NCBI RefSeq assembly: GCF_008831285.2
Contig: NC_045145.1
Location: forward strand, 13,082,802-13,146,801
DNA length: 64,000 nt
From: Nymphaea colorata
Taxonomy: Eukaryota > Streptophyta > Magnoliopsida > Nymphaeales > Nymphaeaceae
Reading direction: 5' to 3'
The notes under the pieces were generated by a model that saw nothing but the letters and a program-made list of their open reading frames with translations, had not been told where the DNA came from and did no database searches. The position numbers were made by a program, and so were the translations under genes. Of the stretch, positions 33,720 through 45,587 are shown piece after piece (within the stretch, counting starts at the first letter, position 1; the number at the start of each line of letters is the position of its first letter).

Positions 33720-35065
33720 TTTACCCAATTGTTTGAAACTTCCAATTAGTTGAGGACCTGACACTTATGAGAACTTTTCACCCTTAAACCAACATTTTGT
33801 GTAGAATGCCCTACTTTTATAGGAGAGCTGAAGTAGTTCATTCTTCTTCCCAACAAATCCATCTGGTTTCATAGACACTCCTCTCGTAGTGGCAGACGAG
33901 AGTTTTCTACTTCTAGGTGATATACCATTTGATGTCAAGAAGTTTTTTGAAAGTGAAAATTTTTAATTTTACCTAAAAACATTTTAAAAGTGTTTTCTCA
34001 CCTAATGGTATACCTTCATCTTATTCTTAATACCTCATCGAGTAGAAGGAAAAAATTTCAAGTTTTTGATGCCAATCATTAGAAGAGGAAATCTTCAAAG
34101 ATCCTGGATATGAGCAGTGAAGAAAAATTCAATGAAACTGAGAAAGTCAAGACTATGAAAGGCTATTGACTTAAGTGATCAAGCGTCTGCAAGGATTTAT
34201 CAGGAAAATATCTTAGGAGAGAAGCCATAATGCCTTTTAAAATATTGGCAGGTAGCAAAATGAGAGTTGAGAGATGGGCTCGGGGCTTGTGTGGTCGTTC
34301 CTCTGGGTCAGTAATCGAGAGTACCGGGTAGGCATAAAGGTGATTTATGTCTATACCGCGAAGATGAAGACTTATGAACTTTTGACATGTTGAAAACCCG
34401 CAAGGTGAAACGGGTTGGATACATGAAAAAACTACACATAACCACTAAAGTGGTGGAGCTCCGTAGTAGCCTTTGGGGTGGTGAGGGATTCCCTCAAAGG
34501 TGAAGGTCGGCCTAAAGAAAAAAATCAAAAGCAAAAAAAAAAAAAAGAAAAGAAAGGGCAAAAAGCCTATTGCAAAAAAAAAAAAAAGAAAAACAAAAAA
34601 GGTGGCTGCCAAGATATGAATGGCATGAAGGCTGAACTCCTAGGAATTGAATGTGACAGTCTTTTGTGGATGCACGAGTCTTGAGTCAATAGCCATTCCT
34701 CTTTTTGACTTTCTAAGATGTTGAGGATGATTCTTTTATGTTCATATTTTGAAAATTTAAAGATTTTCCTTTCTAGAGATTCAACAACATTGATGCGAAA
34801 TGAATCATACTGCTTGTACAATATTGAGGGTAAATGAAGGACATATCATTTGCACAACGAGCACTCAAGCTTATGATTTAAATCGATGATTAATGAGTTG
34901 TTTCAAAATAAAAACTTGACATCTTTTGTTATGTTTCTTAGCTTCTTGGACCTGTAAGGAACTCCCAACTCCTCTTTGTTCTTGAAAGATGTCGTTTTCT
35001 GATTACCAAAACGGCTACCCCGCAAACCTATTCCATTCATATCGAGTGTAATGAATTTCCTATCG
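33720..35065 (+). repeat. Dispersed 1.35-kb repeat, unit A copy
   Basis: The same block order as at 19860-21245, including cacccttaaaccaaca, gagagatgggctcggggctt, cgagagtaccgggtaggcat, tagcctttggggtggtgag and a long A/GAAAA tract at about 34525-34600. The copy pair A/B arose by the 19-kb duplication. The one at 19860 is an independent older copy. Confidence 0.8.
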
Positions 35066-38000
35066 TGTGTTTGCAGTGTTAGCTGGGCAATGACTTGCAT
35101 AAAGATGGTTAAACAGTTGTTTGTTTGTGTTTTTTGTATATTGGGTTGTCATAATTTGGTAGGAAACCAACTCTATGCATGTACATTTGAGAGCTTGAAA
35201 ACCACACCCAAAACACCAGAAATCTCCTCAGGGATAGTGTTGTTGTTGTAAACTTCTATTTCCAAAATTGTGGATGTTTAGGTGACTTCAACCTTTGACA
35301 ATTGATTTGTTTTGCTTCCCAAGACCGGTTATCCCTTGGTTTAGCTCATTTGATTGCAGGGAATCTGATTTGACCCAGTGGTTGCAAATTTATATTGAAA
35401 TGAAGAATTTTTGCTATAAATTCATGAGAAAATTACATATATGTGCAGAAATTAGATTGCTTGCAGCAACCTGACAAGTTTCTAGTAGTCAATTAGTCTG
35501 TCTTTTACCTGAATTTGTGATCTCAGTTCTGCTAGTGTATGCATGAGACAACTTAAGTCAGAGTCATGTACACTTAAAGCAGTCTTTCAAATTTGTTGAT
35601 ATTCAGTTGCCGTTTACCATAGTCCAATTAGTTTAGAGAGTACAGACTCTATAATTAAAGCGTTTATCAGTTTATCTTAGAGCTCTTACATTTTTTTCCA
35701 AGTCTTATTCATTTGTTTCCAAGTTGGTGATCAAAAGAAACTTTTGAAGAAATTAAAGGGCGGATGCATCCAGAGAATCTTGCATTTTTGGTCTATCTTC
35801 GTACATGTTTGGCATCTAGAGAATTGTGCATTTTTGAGTCCGTTTTAGTATCTGTTTGTTCCCCATATTTGATACGGACTTGCCACTTATTGGAAAATTT
35901 AAAATTTGGTGTATGGTTTTCTCTGGTTTTTATGAAGAATATCATTTTAAAGAGATTTAACATAAAAACCACACCAAATTTTTGTGGACATTGCCAGGGC
36001 ATGGAGAAAGTATACTAAAATTACTTTTGTTGCCTCTTAGGTAGAATCTGCAACATTGTTTAGTATTCAAGCGGAATCCTTCTCATTAACCTTGTAGCCA
36101 TTAGTGGAAATCTTTGTACACTTTGTACTATTGCCTGCTTTGTTGATTTGGTTTTTCCTTTTTCTTTTGTTTTTGTGTGCGTGTGGGTGAGAGAGATTTT
36201 ATATCTGGTAGTTAATAAGCATAGAGTTCAACTTAGTTAGTGAATGTAGGATTATTTCTTCATTTTCTTGGTGTGTTTTTATTCCAACTTTTTTGGCTTG
36301 AGTTGTTGAATTATTGAGCTTAAAGTGCAAGGAGGAGAGATTAGACAAGTAGGGATAGAGTAGAAGTCTACTTGTGTTTGATGGTTTAATTGAGTGTTTA
36401 TTTCTTGATTTTATTGCGGCTCAACAGTGATGGTTTGTGGAAGAACAAGATCTTGCGAAGCTGGGATCCTAAAGTTACTTGCTTGAAAAAGAAAACTGAA
36501 CTTTTTTCGTACCTTACTGTAAATGAGAAAAAGAAGGGTAGCACTGCTTGTGAATAATGTGTTATTTACTGAACTTGCGTAGATAGTGAATAATGGGCGG
36601 TTCTTTTTTCCTTAGAATTAGTATGATCGTTCTGCAGTTACAGTGGGTCTATATGTTGATGAGGCGTCAAGAATAATTTCAAGCCAGCTTCAGTGTATAG
36701 TAGTAAACTTTGCGCCCTAACTGAATTTGACATGTTTACCCTAAGCCAAGGCCACCTTGGTTGAACAGGTATTTGGCAGTTAGGTGGTATTGCAGACTTG
36801 AAAGCTAGAGATTAAATTGTGACGCCGAGCTTGCAAGGTTAGGCATTTTCAAGTGGATTGTCACTGGCCTTTTATCATTTTCCAGATATCCTTTCCTTGT
36901 TCTGCATGGGTTCTTGCAGTTGCACAGGCCATTAAATTTTCGGAGTTGAGGTTAGGATCTAGACAACAAGGCACAAGAAAATCCTTGTGCATTAGGGATA
37001 CCTTGCAATTCTACATGCTTTTCTGAAAAGCATTACTCAGTAACCCTATTATAGTTGGACCGCTCTTCCTCAGGTTAATAGATTTGGGTTTTTGGTTAAT
37101 CCACAATGCATATGTCACACTTTCCTTTCACCAATGATATTTGCTCAATTGTTCCTTGAAGACGACTGGGCTTTCAAACTTCAAATATAAGCTAAGCTGT
37201 TCTTATATGGTGCAGGTTGCTTATCCTCTTCCACAGCGTGTTTGGTCTGCTGCTTTGGCGGATCTGAAACACACTCCCCCCTCAAATAGCTTCAGTTTCA
37301 CTGCTAATAGCCTAATAGACTTTAATGATTTCATGATTTCACAGAGTAGAATACTAATAATGCTGACCCACAGGTGATCCTAATGCAGCCCAGCAAATTA
37401 CCTTTATATCTTCACTTAGAATGTGATGTAAAGGTTCGGTCAAAGACTAAATAATTGGATCTCCAATGAGTAAAAAGAAAAGACAAGAAAGGGGCATGGT
37501 GGTCAACATGGGCAAAATGTGATGGCTGATAAACTTGCAGTAAATAGTTTGGCAGAAGGCTTGTGCCTGGGAAGGCGAGTAAGCTGTTTCTCGTGGCAAG
37601 GGAGACTCACTGGTCATTGGGATGCACATTGCCTAGTTGACGCAATCCATTGATAGTTGAAACCCGTGAAGAAGTCCATGGACCAGGTGACAGATTGTAG
37701 GGCGGCCTGTGAATGGAAGGTGAGTGGTTTATTATATCAGGATCAGTAGCATGGATTTATTTTGAAATAATAGATTTGATGTTCACTTGCACCTCCAGCA
37801 TGACTTTTTTATTTTTTGCTGTATTATAGCAGACTGCCTAGTAAAGAATTCTTGTGACACAGGACTATGGACATGCCTTAGAATGCCCAATTTAACCAAT
37901 AGGCACACATACATTATGAATCCCCAAATTATGCTGGAGGTTTTATTGCTTGAACTGTTTTACCATTCTAAAAAGGACCAATGCATTCCTGCTTGATGTT

Positions 38001-38834
38001 GTTGGCCAAAAGGACCAATGCATTCCTGTTGATGTTGTTGGCCGAGGTACGCTTTGTTCATGGGTTCAGGAGATCAATTCATGCTCTTAAGAATGCTATC
38101 AGAATTAGTCCTTTGGTGGACAAGGGGCCTCAGAAGTGTCTTGCAAAACAGTCATTTTGAATACAACATGCATGTGTGGTATTGTCCTTTTTTTTTTTGG
38201 TTTATTCTGTAGAAAAAGAACTAGGAACTGGAAGTCTGGAACTATATTGGTGCACTAGATGAATGGCTGAAGGTGCTTTCTCTCTCTCTCTCTCTTTTAT
38301 GATACTCATTCGTGGGTTTAGGATGTGGGCAATTGTAGAGCCATGTTAAATTTTCAATCAACGTACATCGCCCTCCTCCTCATCCTAATTCTTCGGGCAC
38401 TTTAGTCACAGCAACAAGTTCAACAGTCTCCCAGGGGGATATAGAGAAAACATACCCCTACCCCTAGGTGAAGACGCCTAAGGAGGATCTCTGGAGATGA
38501 GCCCTAACTGCCAGGGAATTTTAGTTTGCCAAAGGGTTTCCCTTTCTGTAGTGCATTTGGAAGAACCGAAAATTAGATGCTTTAAGTAGTTTGTCTCTTG
38601 ACCAAGGTGACAGCAGTCTAGATTTGGCCCTTCAACTTAGATTATAATATTGAACAACCACAATTGTAGGGGGCGTACCTGATGAAATTCACATTGATGA
38701 AATTCACATTGAAGTACAGGCAGCTAAGCCATTGTTGTTGGCCTTTTCAACGGGAGAGAGTTAGGAGTCCTTTTAGGAAATTCTTTGATGTTGCTTATGA
38801 CAAAATACAGAAGTTGGTTTAACTGTCAAAGTGT
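35066..38834. other. Gene-free stretch of unit A
   Basis: About 3.8 kb of AT-rich, intron-like DNA. The frames at 35764-36018 and 37141-37377 have no recognised domain. The latter follows a plausible acceptor (tatggtgcag at about 37206-37215) and reads VAYPLPQRVWSAALADLK, so an exon is possible but unidentified. A 33-bp near-tandem repeat (ggaccaatgcattcctg) is at 37975-38045, (CT)n at 38278-38296. Confidence 0.45.
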
Positions 38835-41230
38835 TTGGCATTGGGTATAAAATTGTGTGGGATCCCCAAGAGACTGATCTAGTAGTTTATATATATATAT
38901 ATATGGTCAAGGACACCACAAACATTGGGAGTCTGGCGAGGGAGAACCCTAATTGGGGATTAGGGCTGATGAGCGTGCGTAGCGGTGGGTACAACTGGTA
39001 GTGGCTAACAACTGGTATCATAGCATACCAGAGCAGTGTTGATCCTTCAGCCATAATATGAAATTCCTCATATCTGTATGGCCATGCCCTCGCGAGTTTT
39101 GGGCTATGGCTTCGGTGGCAGCTCTTCCTCTTCTTCGTCTAGTTGTGCCGCGGGTATTTTTTAGGAGTAAGAGGGAGGCGTCTTCACAATAGATGGTTCT
39201 TTTCATCCGTTGAAAGAGGGAGGCATCTTACACCTGAGGGATGCTAAGGATTACAGTCGCTGCTTATAGAAACTCCCTATCGGGCATGGATAGGTTTGAA
39301 GGATTGATTTGAAGGATTGGTTGATGAATGCTTTGTTAATTGTAGAGAAGCCAAAGGAGGATGTTCACACTATGGGGTTTAGAAAGGTCTGCTTATAGAA
39401 ACTCCCTATGGGGCATGGATAGGTTTGAAGGATTGGTTGATGAATGCTTTGTTAATTGTTGAGAAGCCAAAGGAGGGATGTTCACACTATGGGGTTTAGA
39501 AAGGTCACTTGTCTCCGACCAACTAGTGGTGCAAGGGTGCAGGCGGCCTAGTGAGTGGGAGGCCTAGTGAGTGGGAGTCCTACCGAAGCATCTCTTGATG
39601 TTGGCAAGTTAATGGTGAGAGTTGCAAGCCGAGTCTTTTTTCTTGGAAGGAGGCGAAATTGTGATTGCCTTTTCCATTCAGAGTGTCTACAAGTGAGTTT
39701 AAAAAAAGGGTGGTGGGTGGACTATTAGATGAGCAAGAACAAGCAAAGTGGATGGTGCACTACTCGTTGTAGGCATACAGAGAGGGGTGGTGGGTCGACT
39801 ATTAGATGAGCAAGAACAAGCAAAGTGGATCGGTGTACAGAGAGCTTAGATGGCTTGCAACTATGCAATCTAGTTAGTACTTCCTGCAAAAACTAGGGGA
39901 CTCAATGTCATTGAGGGCAGGAACGGAGCAGCAAGTTTGGAGAAGATGGGTAATCAACAGCTTGTTAGAGTCCATCTTACCATAGCTATAGCTGGAACTA
40001 TGCGAGACAAAGTAGTTCCAATGGGGCAGGCTGAACTCTCTAAAGATGCTACCATTGGGTATCAATTTTTTAAAACATGCTTGTGGGTAGAGAAAAAAAA
40101 AGACCGGAGAGTCACATCCTTGCTAGCAGTGTTGCATCAATATACCCCAAGCTTTAAGCTTTTAGGGGGGGTTGCACCTTAAGATCTTTGCAGCTGTCAT
40201 GGTAGCTTGAACAGGCAATAGGCATTGTTGATAAAAGGGAGACAGAGTTAAGAATGAATGATCCAGGCAGAATTGGAGAGGGGGCATGTAGGTATGTAGG
40301 TGACCGAATGGTTACAAGCATTGTATCCGTCGGAGGGGGAACGAGATGGAAGCCTATAATAAATCCGAAAAGAAATGAATGATGCATTCTCTGTGATAGT
40401 AGGATCACATGTTCCTCGAAGTACTAAGCAGGTAGAGGGGCATATATCACAATTCAGGCATTTCCAAACCTTTAAAGATAAGTGAAGAGATTACTCAGCC
40501 TTCAAGAATGATGAGCACCTTTCTTAATCTCCTGAGGCACACCTTGTTGATGACCCATTTCCAACCAGTCACAGCAAACTCGTCTGCCGAGCACTTTGAA
40601 GTTAATTTCAAGGTTAGGCTAACATTGATTGAAATTGCCAGAAAATTTAAGAAATATCCTTTTAACAAAGATGTTGTTCTAAAGGGTAATTACACAATTA
40701 GGAAGCGGCTGTTGAAGTTGTAGAGAGGGGAAAAGATTTTGCCATATTGCATATTCATTCCAGTGGGCCGCACTATGATGGGCTACCCTGGTCACATTGC
40801 TTGAGAAGATCTGCAAAACAAACACAGTCAAGAAGTCAATGCACTGTGGGGGCCTGGACTGCATCTCCTGGCTCAATGGAAGGCTCTTCTCGTACAACAA
40901 CCATTTTTCTTTACACGTTGAGGAGAAGGTGGTTTTTAGGCATTGGGTATAAAATTGGATAGGATCCCCAAGAGACTGATCTAGTAGTGCTTATATATGG
41001 TCTAAGGACCACCACTAACATTGAGGTCTGGCCTCTGGCCATGGATAACCTAATCGGGATTAGGGTTCGAAGGGGACTCTTGTTAGGGTGGCTGACACAA
41101 AGCTTTCAATAATTAGGTGTTTGGATTCACCTACCTAATATTGTTAGGTTTTAACTTGGACAATCGGATTCATGGATAATTGATTGGATGAATATCTTAT
41201 TAGGTTGTTGGCTGACACAAAGCCTTTCCA
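38835..41230 (+). mobile_element. Degenerate LTR-retroelement-like segment with PBS-like site, unit A
   Basis: cattgggtataaaattg and atccccaagagactgatct occur at 38840-38885 and again at 40938-40985, followed in both by ttatatatggtc-like sequence and aaccctaat/gggattagggt. Downstream of the first copy lies TGGTATCATAGC (39013-39024), one base from the copia initiator-Met primer-binding site, and a purine-rich gaggagaaggtgg precedes the second copy. Together these suggest a decayed LTR pair about 2.1 kb apart. Internal frames (39937-40182, 40508-40723) resemble no gag or pol that I can recognise. Internal tandem copies of cttatagaaactccctat occur at 39263-39440. Confidence 0.45.
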
Positions 41231-41239
41231 TAATTAGGT

Positions 41240-41539
41240 TTGATTCACCTACTAATTTTAGGTTTTAACTTGAAATTTATCTTGAAATGTGCATTGGGTA
41301 ACAACCAACCCCAATGTGATAACTCGGATGAAGGCAATTTGAATTCCAACCATCTTTTTCGAGATTCAGCTGTTGTTTTGATTGCAAACGACTTCCCTCA
41401 ACAAACTAACTTCATTCTATGTTGGCACTTGGAGAATCCGTCCATTCTATTCATTGCTAAGTTGACATATCCTGCTCAGGACAGTGCTTGCTTGCTGTTA
41501 TCTGAAGTGATGATTTTGACAAGAAAATTTTTAGAGTAG
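41240..41539 (+). pseudogene. Unidentified coding relic (NSNHLFRDSAVVLIA), unit A
   Basis: A 99-codon plus frame includes KCALGNNQPQCDNSDEGNLN, then SNHLFRDSAVVLIANDFPQQ and CWHLENPSILFIAKLTYPAQ. It ends 16 bp before the A/B junction. The N-terminal half has no family I recognise. The central DEGNLNS.HLF.DSAVVLIA is shared with four other places in the window, so this is probably a fragment of a mobile-element or duplicated host gene. Unit B counterpart: 60742-60999. Confidence 0.4.
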
Positions 41540-41555
41540 GATTTTAGATTGTTTC

Positions 41556-42456
41556 TCAATGGTGCGGTTAGTAGATCTCTCTTTGAACCCAATATGATTT
41601 TGCATGCCTTACAATGCTAGCTCTCTGTCAATTTTCAGGATTTTTCAAAATGATTATTAGTGTGACTGCTTGCATTCTCAAGAATAGATGCATGTATTTG
41701 TACTTCTCACAGCTTTTAGATTTTTCTATTGTTTTCAGTTATATTCAGATATATTTTATGTGCATTATGGACAAATTTGTGACCCTCAAACTGAAGCTGC
41801 TTTGCGCTTTTAAGTTCAGAATACATGACAGTTTACCATTGATCTAAATTAGTCTCATGGACTGTTCACAATTCTTGAATATTGTTGTTTGCAATAAGGT
41901 TCTGACTTTGTTAACAAAATAGGCTAATCGTAAACCAATTATGTCCGTCAACAAACATTATGTTCGACCATAATTTGCCTTGAAACCAGCGAGGTAAATG
42001 CGTTTGTGGATCTGAATGTTAAGCTGGAACTGGACCCATTTATCTGGATCTCGTACGACAAAAGAGATTTAGATTTATCTTTGATTTCATGTGCTTCAGG
42101 TAATTAGGCGAAGTTGAATCTTATTCCTGTCAGATTTGACTTCAATTTCGGGTCTGGATTTAAAAGTAAAACTGTGATTGGGAAGCATGTATGCTGATTT
42201 CTTTTTTTAACTACTTATATTGATATGTGGTAAAGGTAGAAAAAGCTAACATTTGGACGCCGCCTGGACGCCATTAATAAAAATGTTTAACGGAAATCAC
42301 CAAACTAAGCAACCCTTGATGCGGTCCGCATGCGGTCCCTTGTTTTTTAAACTTTTCCCTCGGTCTTTTTTTCTCTCTTTGATCTTGAAAAGGGCAAGAA
42401 CGCGGTCTGTTCCCTCTCCCTCGCTTTTTAAAATTGTCCCTCGTCAGTTCTCTCTC
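41556..42456. other. Unit B left part, no gene recognised
   Basis: Counterpart of 22541-23500, without the 46-bp stretch seen there. Confidence 0.6.
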
Positions 42457-44252
42457 TTAAGGCCTGTGAAGAATTAACGGGTAAATTTACCATGGTAAAT
42501 TTTTTCTCCCTCTTCCAATCTAAGGCCCTATTTGATGCACAGGAAGAATTTAACATGGTAAATTTAACCATGTTTGATGATGCACAAAGTAGAAAAATGG
42601 GGAGAATTTTTTCAAAACTAGTTGGCTTCCGTAGGAATATATATACGTGCTTATAGTTTGGAAACCTGAATTTAAGAATCAAATTTGTTGGATATGTGAA
42701 TCAACATATAGCCCTTTCTATATGTCAAAGCCCCAAAATAATGTGAACCTAACAACAGAAATATTAGATAAGGATTAAAATCAATTTAAAGAAACTGTAT
42801 GTATGAAGAAACAATAGTGGCTCTGCAACTAACATAACTTCTACGCGGATCTCCGTAGGCATTCTACAATTAAACAATATGGTGATACAGAATTGAGAAC
42901 AGAAGCAGAACCCTAAATCAAGCCAACATGGCATTCAAAAGATAATCAACTATGGAATCTAGAGGCAATTCTGATGAGAAAGACAATCAGCACATGCAGC
43001 ATCAAAACAATATGAAGATGTGGGGGCATCTACTGGAGAAGCCAAAAAACAAAGAAAGAGTCTCCATTTGGGCGTTTCTGAAAGTGAACAACAGGACCAC
43101 GACAGAATTTTTTTTCCTCCTGAAAGAAATTCTAGAATGACGAACAAAACGGTGGAAAACAAAACCAGAAAGAGGCATAATGCAATTAAAGAGACAAACC
43201 CTTCTATTAACGTTGCTCAGTCCAGCAAGCGGTATCAACGAGAAACCGTGGAGACTTAGAGGCGGAAGAAGACGACTACCAACAGTGTCTGGTTGAATTC
43301 TTTGTGGGGGCAAGTTTCCTCTAGCAATTTTTCTCTGTGGTAGCGAAGGAAGTGAACCATTTGACTCTCGCTTCTTCAGCTCACATGCAGCCATAGCAGC
43401 AGCAACCCGGGAGGAATGATCACCGCCATTCAGTTGAGAGACATCAGGGAGCCTTTGAATTGTTCGTTGAGATGGAGAGAGTGAGAGAGGAGAGGAACGA
43501 GAGACCGAGAGAGGAAAGGGGAAGAGGCAACACAGGGAAAAGACGAGAGAAAACAGGATAAGATGGAGAGAGCAATAGAACTGCGAGAGGAGAGGAACGA
43601 GAACCTGAGGAGAAGAGAGGGGAAGAGGGTGTTGACGGGAGGGGAAAGCAGCAATAAAGGGGAAGATGGCATCCACGGTTGGGGAAACCAGCAAAGAGGG
43701 GAAGATGGGCTTCAACGGGTGGGGAAACCAGCAAGAGCATAGGGGAGCGTGGATGACGGGAGGGCAGAGGGGAGCGTCGTAGGGCAGAGGGGAAGATGGG
43801 CTTCAACGGCTCGCCGTCCGTCCAGCTTGTCCGATCACTGATCCTTGCATCTAGCCCTCTCTATGGCAGGGAAGGGCTGCACCGACAATCAGGCAGTGAA
43901 GAAAACGTCGTCTGCAAAATCCGGTAGTGAGTTCCGGTGCTCACTCCTTTGTTTCCTCAGGCGATATCTCGGCGGTAGAGTTTTGGCGCCACGAACCTCG
44001 CGGCAGGGGCTTTGACGCGGGAGAACCAAAAGCGACGTGCCGTTGAGCGGGTGAAATTTCGCCCGCTCAAAAGTCCGACCTCACAGGTCGGACTTTTGAG
44101 CAGGTGAACTTTCACCCGTCCGCTTTAACGAGAAACGGGTGAAAAAGTTCACCCCGTTTGATAAGCCGTGAGTACGGGCAGGTGAAATTTCATCCGCCGT
44201 ACAGTTTTCCCCCTCTCTTTTCGTTTTATCTCTGCAATCAAACGGGCCCTTA
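42457..44252. mobile_element. PIF/Harbinger (Tourist-like) element, unit B, with intact 3' end
   Basis: The 3' terminus ATCAAACGGGCCC (44237-44249) is followed by TTA, matching the 5' terminus TTA-GGGCCCGTTTGAT kept in unit A. In unit B the 5' terminus is damaged (ttaaggcctgtgaagaatt). Element length is about 1.79 kb. Near the 3' end a strong inverted repeat has 33-bp arms (44049-44081 and 44085-44117) with a 3-base loop. The inner 17 bp (gctcaaaagtccgacct) pair perfectly. A second smaller inverted repeat (aaacgggtgaa / ttcaccccgttt) lies at about 44132-44159. The 237-codon minus frame (43002-43715) parallels the one in unit A and lacks a recognisable transposase motif. Confidence 0.7.
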
Positions 44253-44418
44253 GGATTGTCGATTTTTGTTTTTCATCTAAGCTTGCTTTTCCTATCGCAG
44301 CAGCAATGGAGATCATGTTTTTCCTATCAATGGAGATTCTGGTTTCTGCCATCCGATCGAATCTGCAATGAAGGTGATGGTCGAGTCATCTGAATGAAGC
44401 AGCAAATCAAGGTTCACG

Positions 44419-44561
44419 GGAGATCCAGCAATGGTCCACCGGAAAATCAGAATCATCTTTTGATTCGCCAGGGACGAGTTCAACCTCTCCAAGGCCAAGG
44501 CCAAGACTGGGTACTCCAAGAGAGTGAAGGCTCAAATCTGTGATGTCGCTGGCTCTGAGAG
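44419..44561 (+). pseudogene. RabA-class small GTPase, first-exon fragment
   Basis: The frame reads GDPAMVHRKIRIIF, a stop, FARDEFNLSKAKAKTGYS, KRVKAQICDVAGSER and meets a donor (gtatca) at 44562. Plant RabA proteins have GDSGVGKS..LSRF.RNEFNLESK, then V.KAQIWDTAGQERYR, so order and spacing fit switch I to switch II. Key changes: the P-loop GDSGVGKS is degraded to GDPAMVHR, a stop precedes FARDEF, about 7 residues are lost before KAQI, and W/T/Q of WDTAGQ are replaced. RabA GTPases act in trans-Golgi and recycling-endosome traffic. This copy cannot bind GTP. It lies in the unit-B-only segment, 167 bp after the Harbinger end. Confidence 0.65.
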
Positions 44562-44562
44562 G

Positions 44563-45271
44563 TATCATTCTCTTTCATTTTCCACTTTTTGTCATATTTG
44601 GGAATGCCTATTTTTTTGGAAACATGCATCTATTAGATCGATACATATTGTTTTTGGAAACATGCATCTATTAGATCGATAGCATCTGTATAGGACAAAC
44701 ATATATGCAACAAAGTTTGAGATTTAATCGACTGTCATTCTTTGTTAAGTTTTCAAGCTATGATTTGTATGTAATCTTTTTCAAATGGCGGCTGTCAGTT
44801 GCTTGGCAAGTGTATAAAAAAGCAGCTGCTCTATTCTTGGTTATTTGTTGTCAGTTTTTTTGTGTGAAAATCCTTGTGTACAATAATGTTTGGTGGCTAT
44901 ATTTATGAATCTATATCGCACCAGCCTATTGCCTATCTTCTCCATTGATCTTGAGACTAAGGCGCTAACGTGATTTCTAGCAGCGGCATGGGCAGGCGTA
45001 TATATATATATATATATATATATCGAGAGAGAGAGAGAGAGATAGGTGTAAATTGTTTGTTTTTTAGAGGTGATTTGAAATTTTATCCAATAAATTTTCC
45101 CTTGTATATTTTATGGAATTACCAAACACACGGGTGGAAAAAAAGTTGCCTTCCACCTTATTCCAAAAATTCCTTCCATGGTAAAAAAAGATCTATTGTT
45201 CAATTCTTTTTCCATGTTTTCTTTTTTTACCACTTTAAACTGGTTTGCCTTTTAGGAAAAATTAAGCGCGG
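44563..45271. other. Unit-B-only spacer after the RabA exon, with microsatellites
   Basis: A 38-bp near-tandem duplication with ggaaacatgcatctattaga lies at 44618-44680. (TA)n followed by (GA)n runs from 44999 to 45042. The frame at 44970-45356 is driven by these tracts. No second RabA exon was recognised, although the sequence is intron-like. Confidence 0.5.
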
Positions 45272-45490
45272 CCAGGGGCGGAGAGAGGGGGGCCTGCCTG
45301 GGCCATGGCCTGGGTGGCGCATGGGGAAAAAATATTTATATTTGAAAAATAAATAAAAAATTATTTTGGCCCGACCCTCCGCATGTGTTGGCCCTACCCT
45401 ATTTTGCCAGCCCCACCCAACGTCGCTTCCTCCTTCTCTGACTCAAAGATCTGGATGGTTTGGCTCGCCCCTAAAAAAAATTTTGATTCT
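45272..45490 (-). repeat. GGGGCGGA-family interspersed element, copy 6
   Basis: In plus orientation the segment reads aggggcggagagagggggg, then ctgggccatggcctggg, the AT core, ttttggcccgaccctcc and a final aaaattttgattctgccct. It is the longest and most diverged copy, and lies only in unit B. Confidence 0.6.
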
Positions 45491-45587
45491 GCCCTGAGCT
45501 CGAGCTCGTCAATCATGAAGGGAGCTCGAGCTCGTCAATCATGAAGGTGAACAAGTTTAGTTTCGTTTGCAAACATTTCCTGTAATG
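45491..45587 (+). repeat. 27-bp tandem duplication of gagctcgagctcgtc
   Basis: gagctcgagctcgtcaatca followed by tgaag occurs twice in a row (about 45496-45547), just before unit A and B sequences realign at 45588. Confidence 0.85.

Larger units (their letters stand above)
22541..41555 (+). repeat. Tandem segmental duplication, unit A (19.0 kb)
   Basis: tcaatggtgcggttagtag starts unit A at 22541 and recurs at 41556, the start of unit B, immediately after ggattttagattgtttc. The same end sequence recurs at about 61015. The order of every feature is the same in both units, and long stretches read identically. A-specific differences: a copia LTR (25095-25373) in place of 1.6 kb, a 46-bp stretch near 23099-23145, a 510-bp tandem duplication (30886-31558), and about 190 bp near 40088-40279 that unit B lacks. 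The A/B junction shows only 2 bp (tc) of shared sequence. Confidence 0.97.

Noticed and set aside
22541-41555. Unit A as a single giant transposon such as a Helitron
   Set aside because: Although the unit starts with TC, its 3' end (ttagattgtttc) lacks the CTAG-type Helitron terminus and preceding hairpin. The tandem head-to-tail arrangement with a 2-bp junction fits segmental duplication better.
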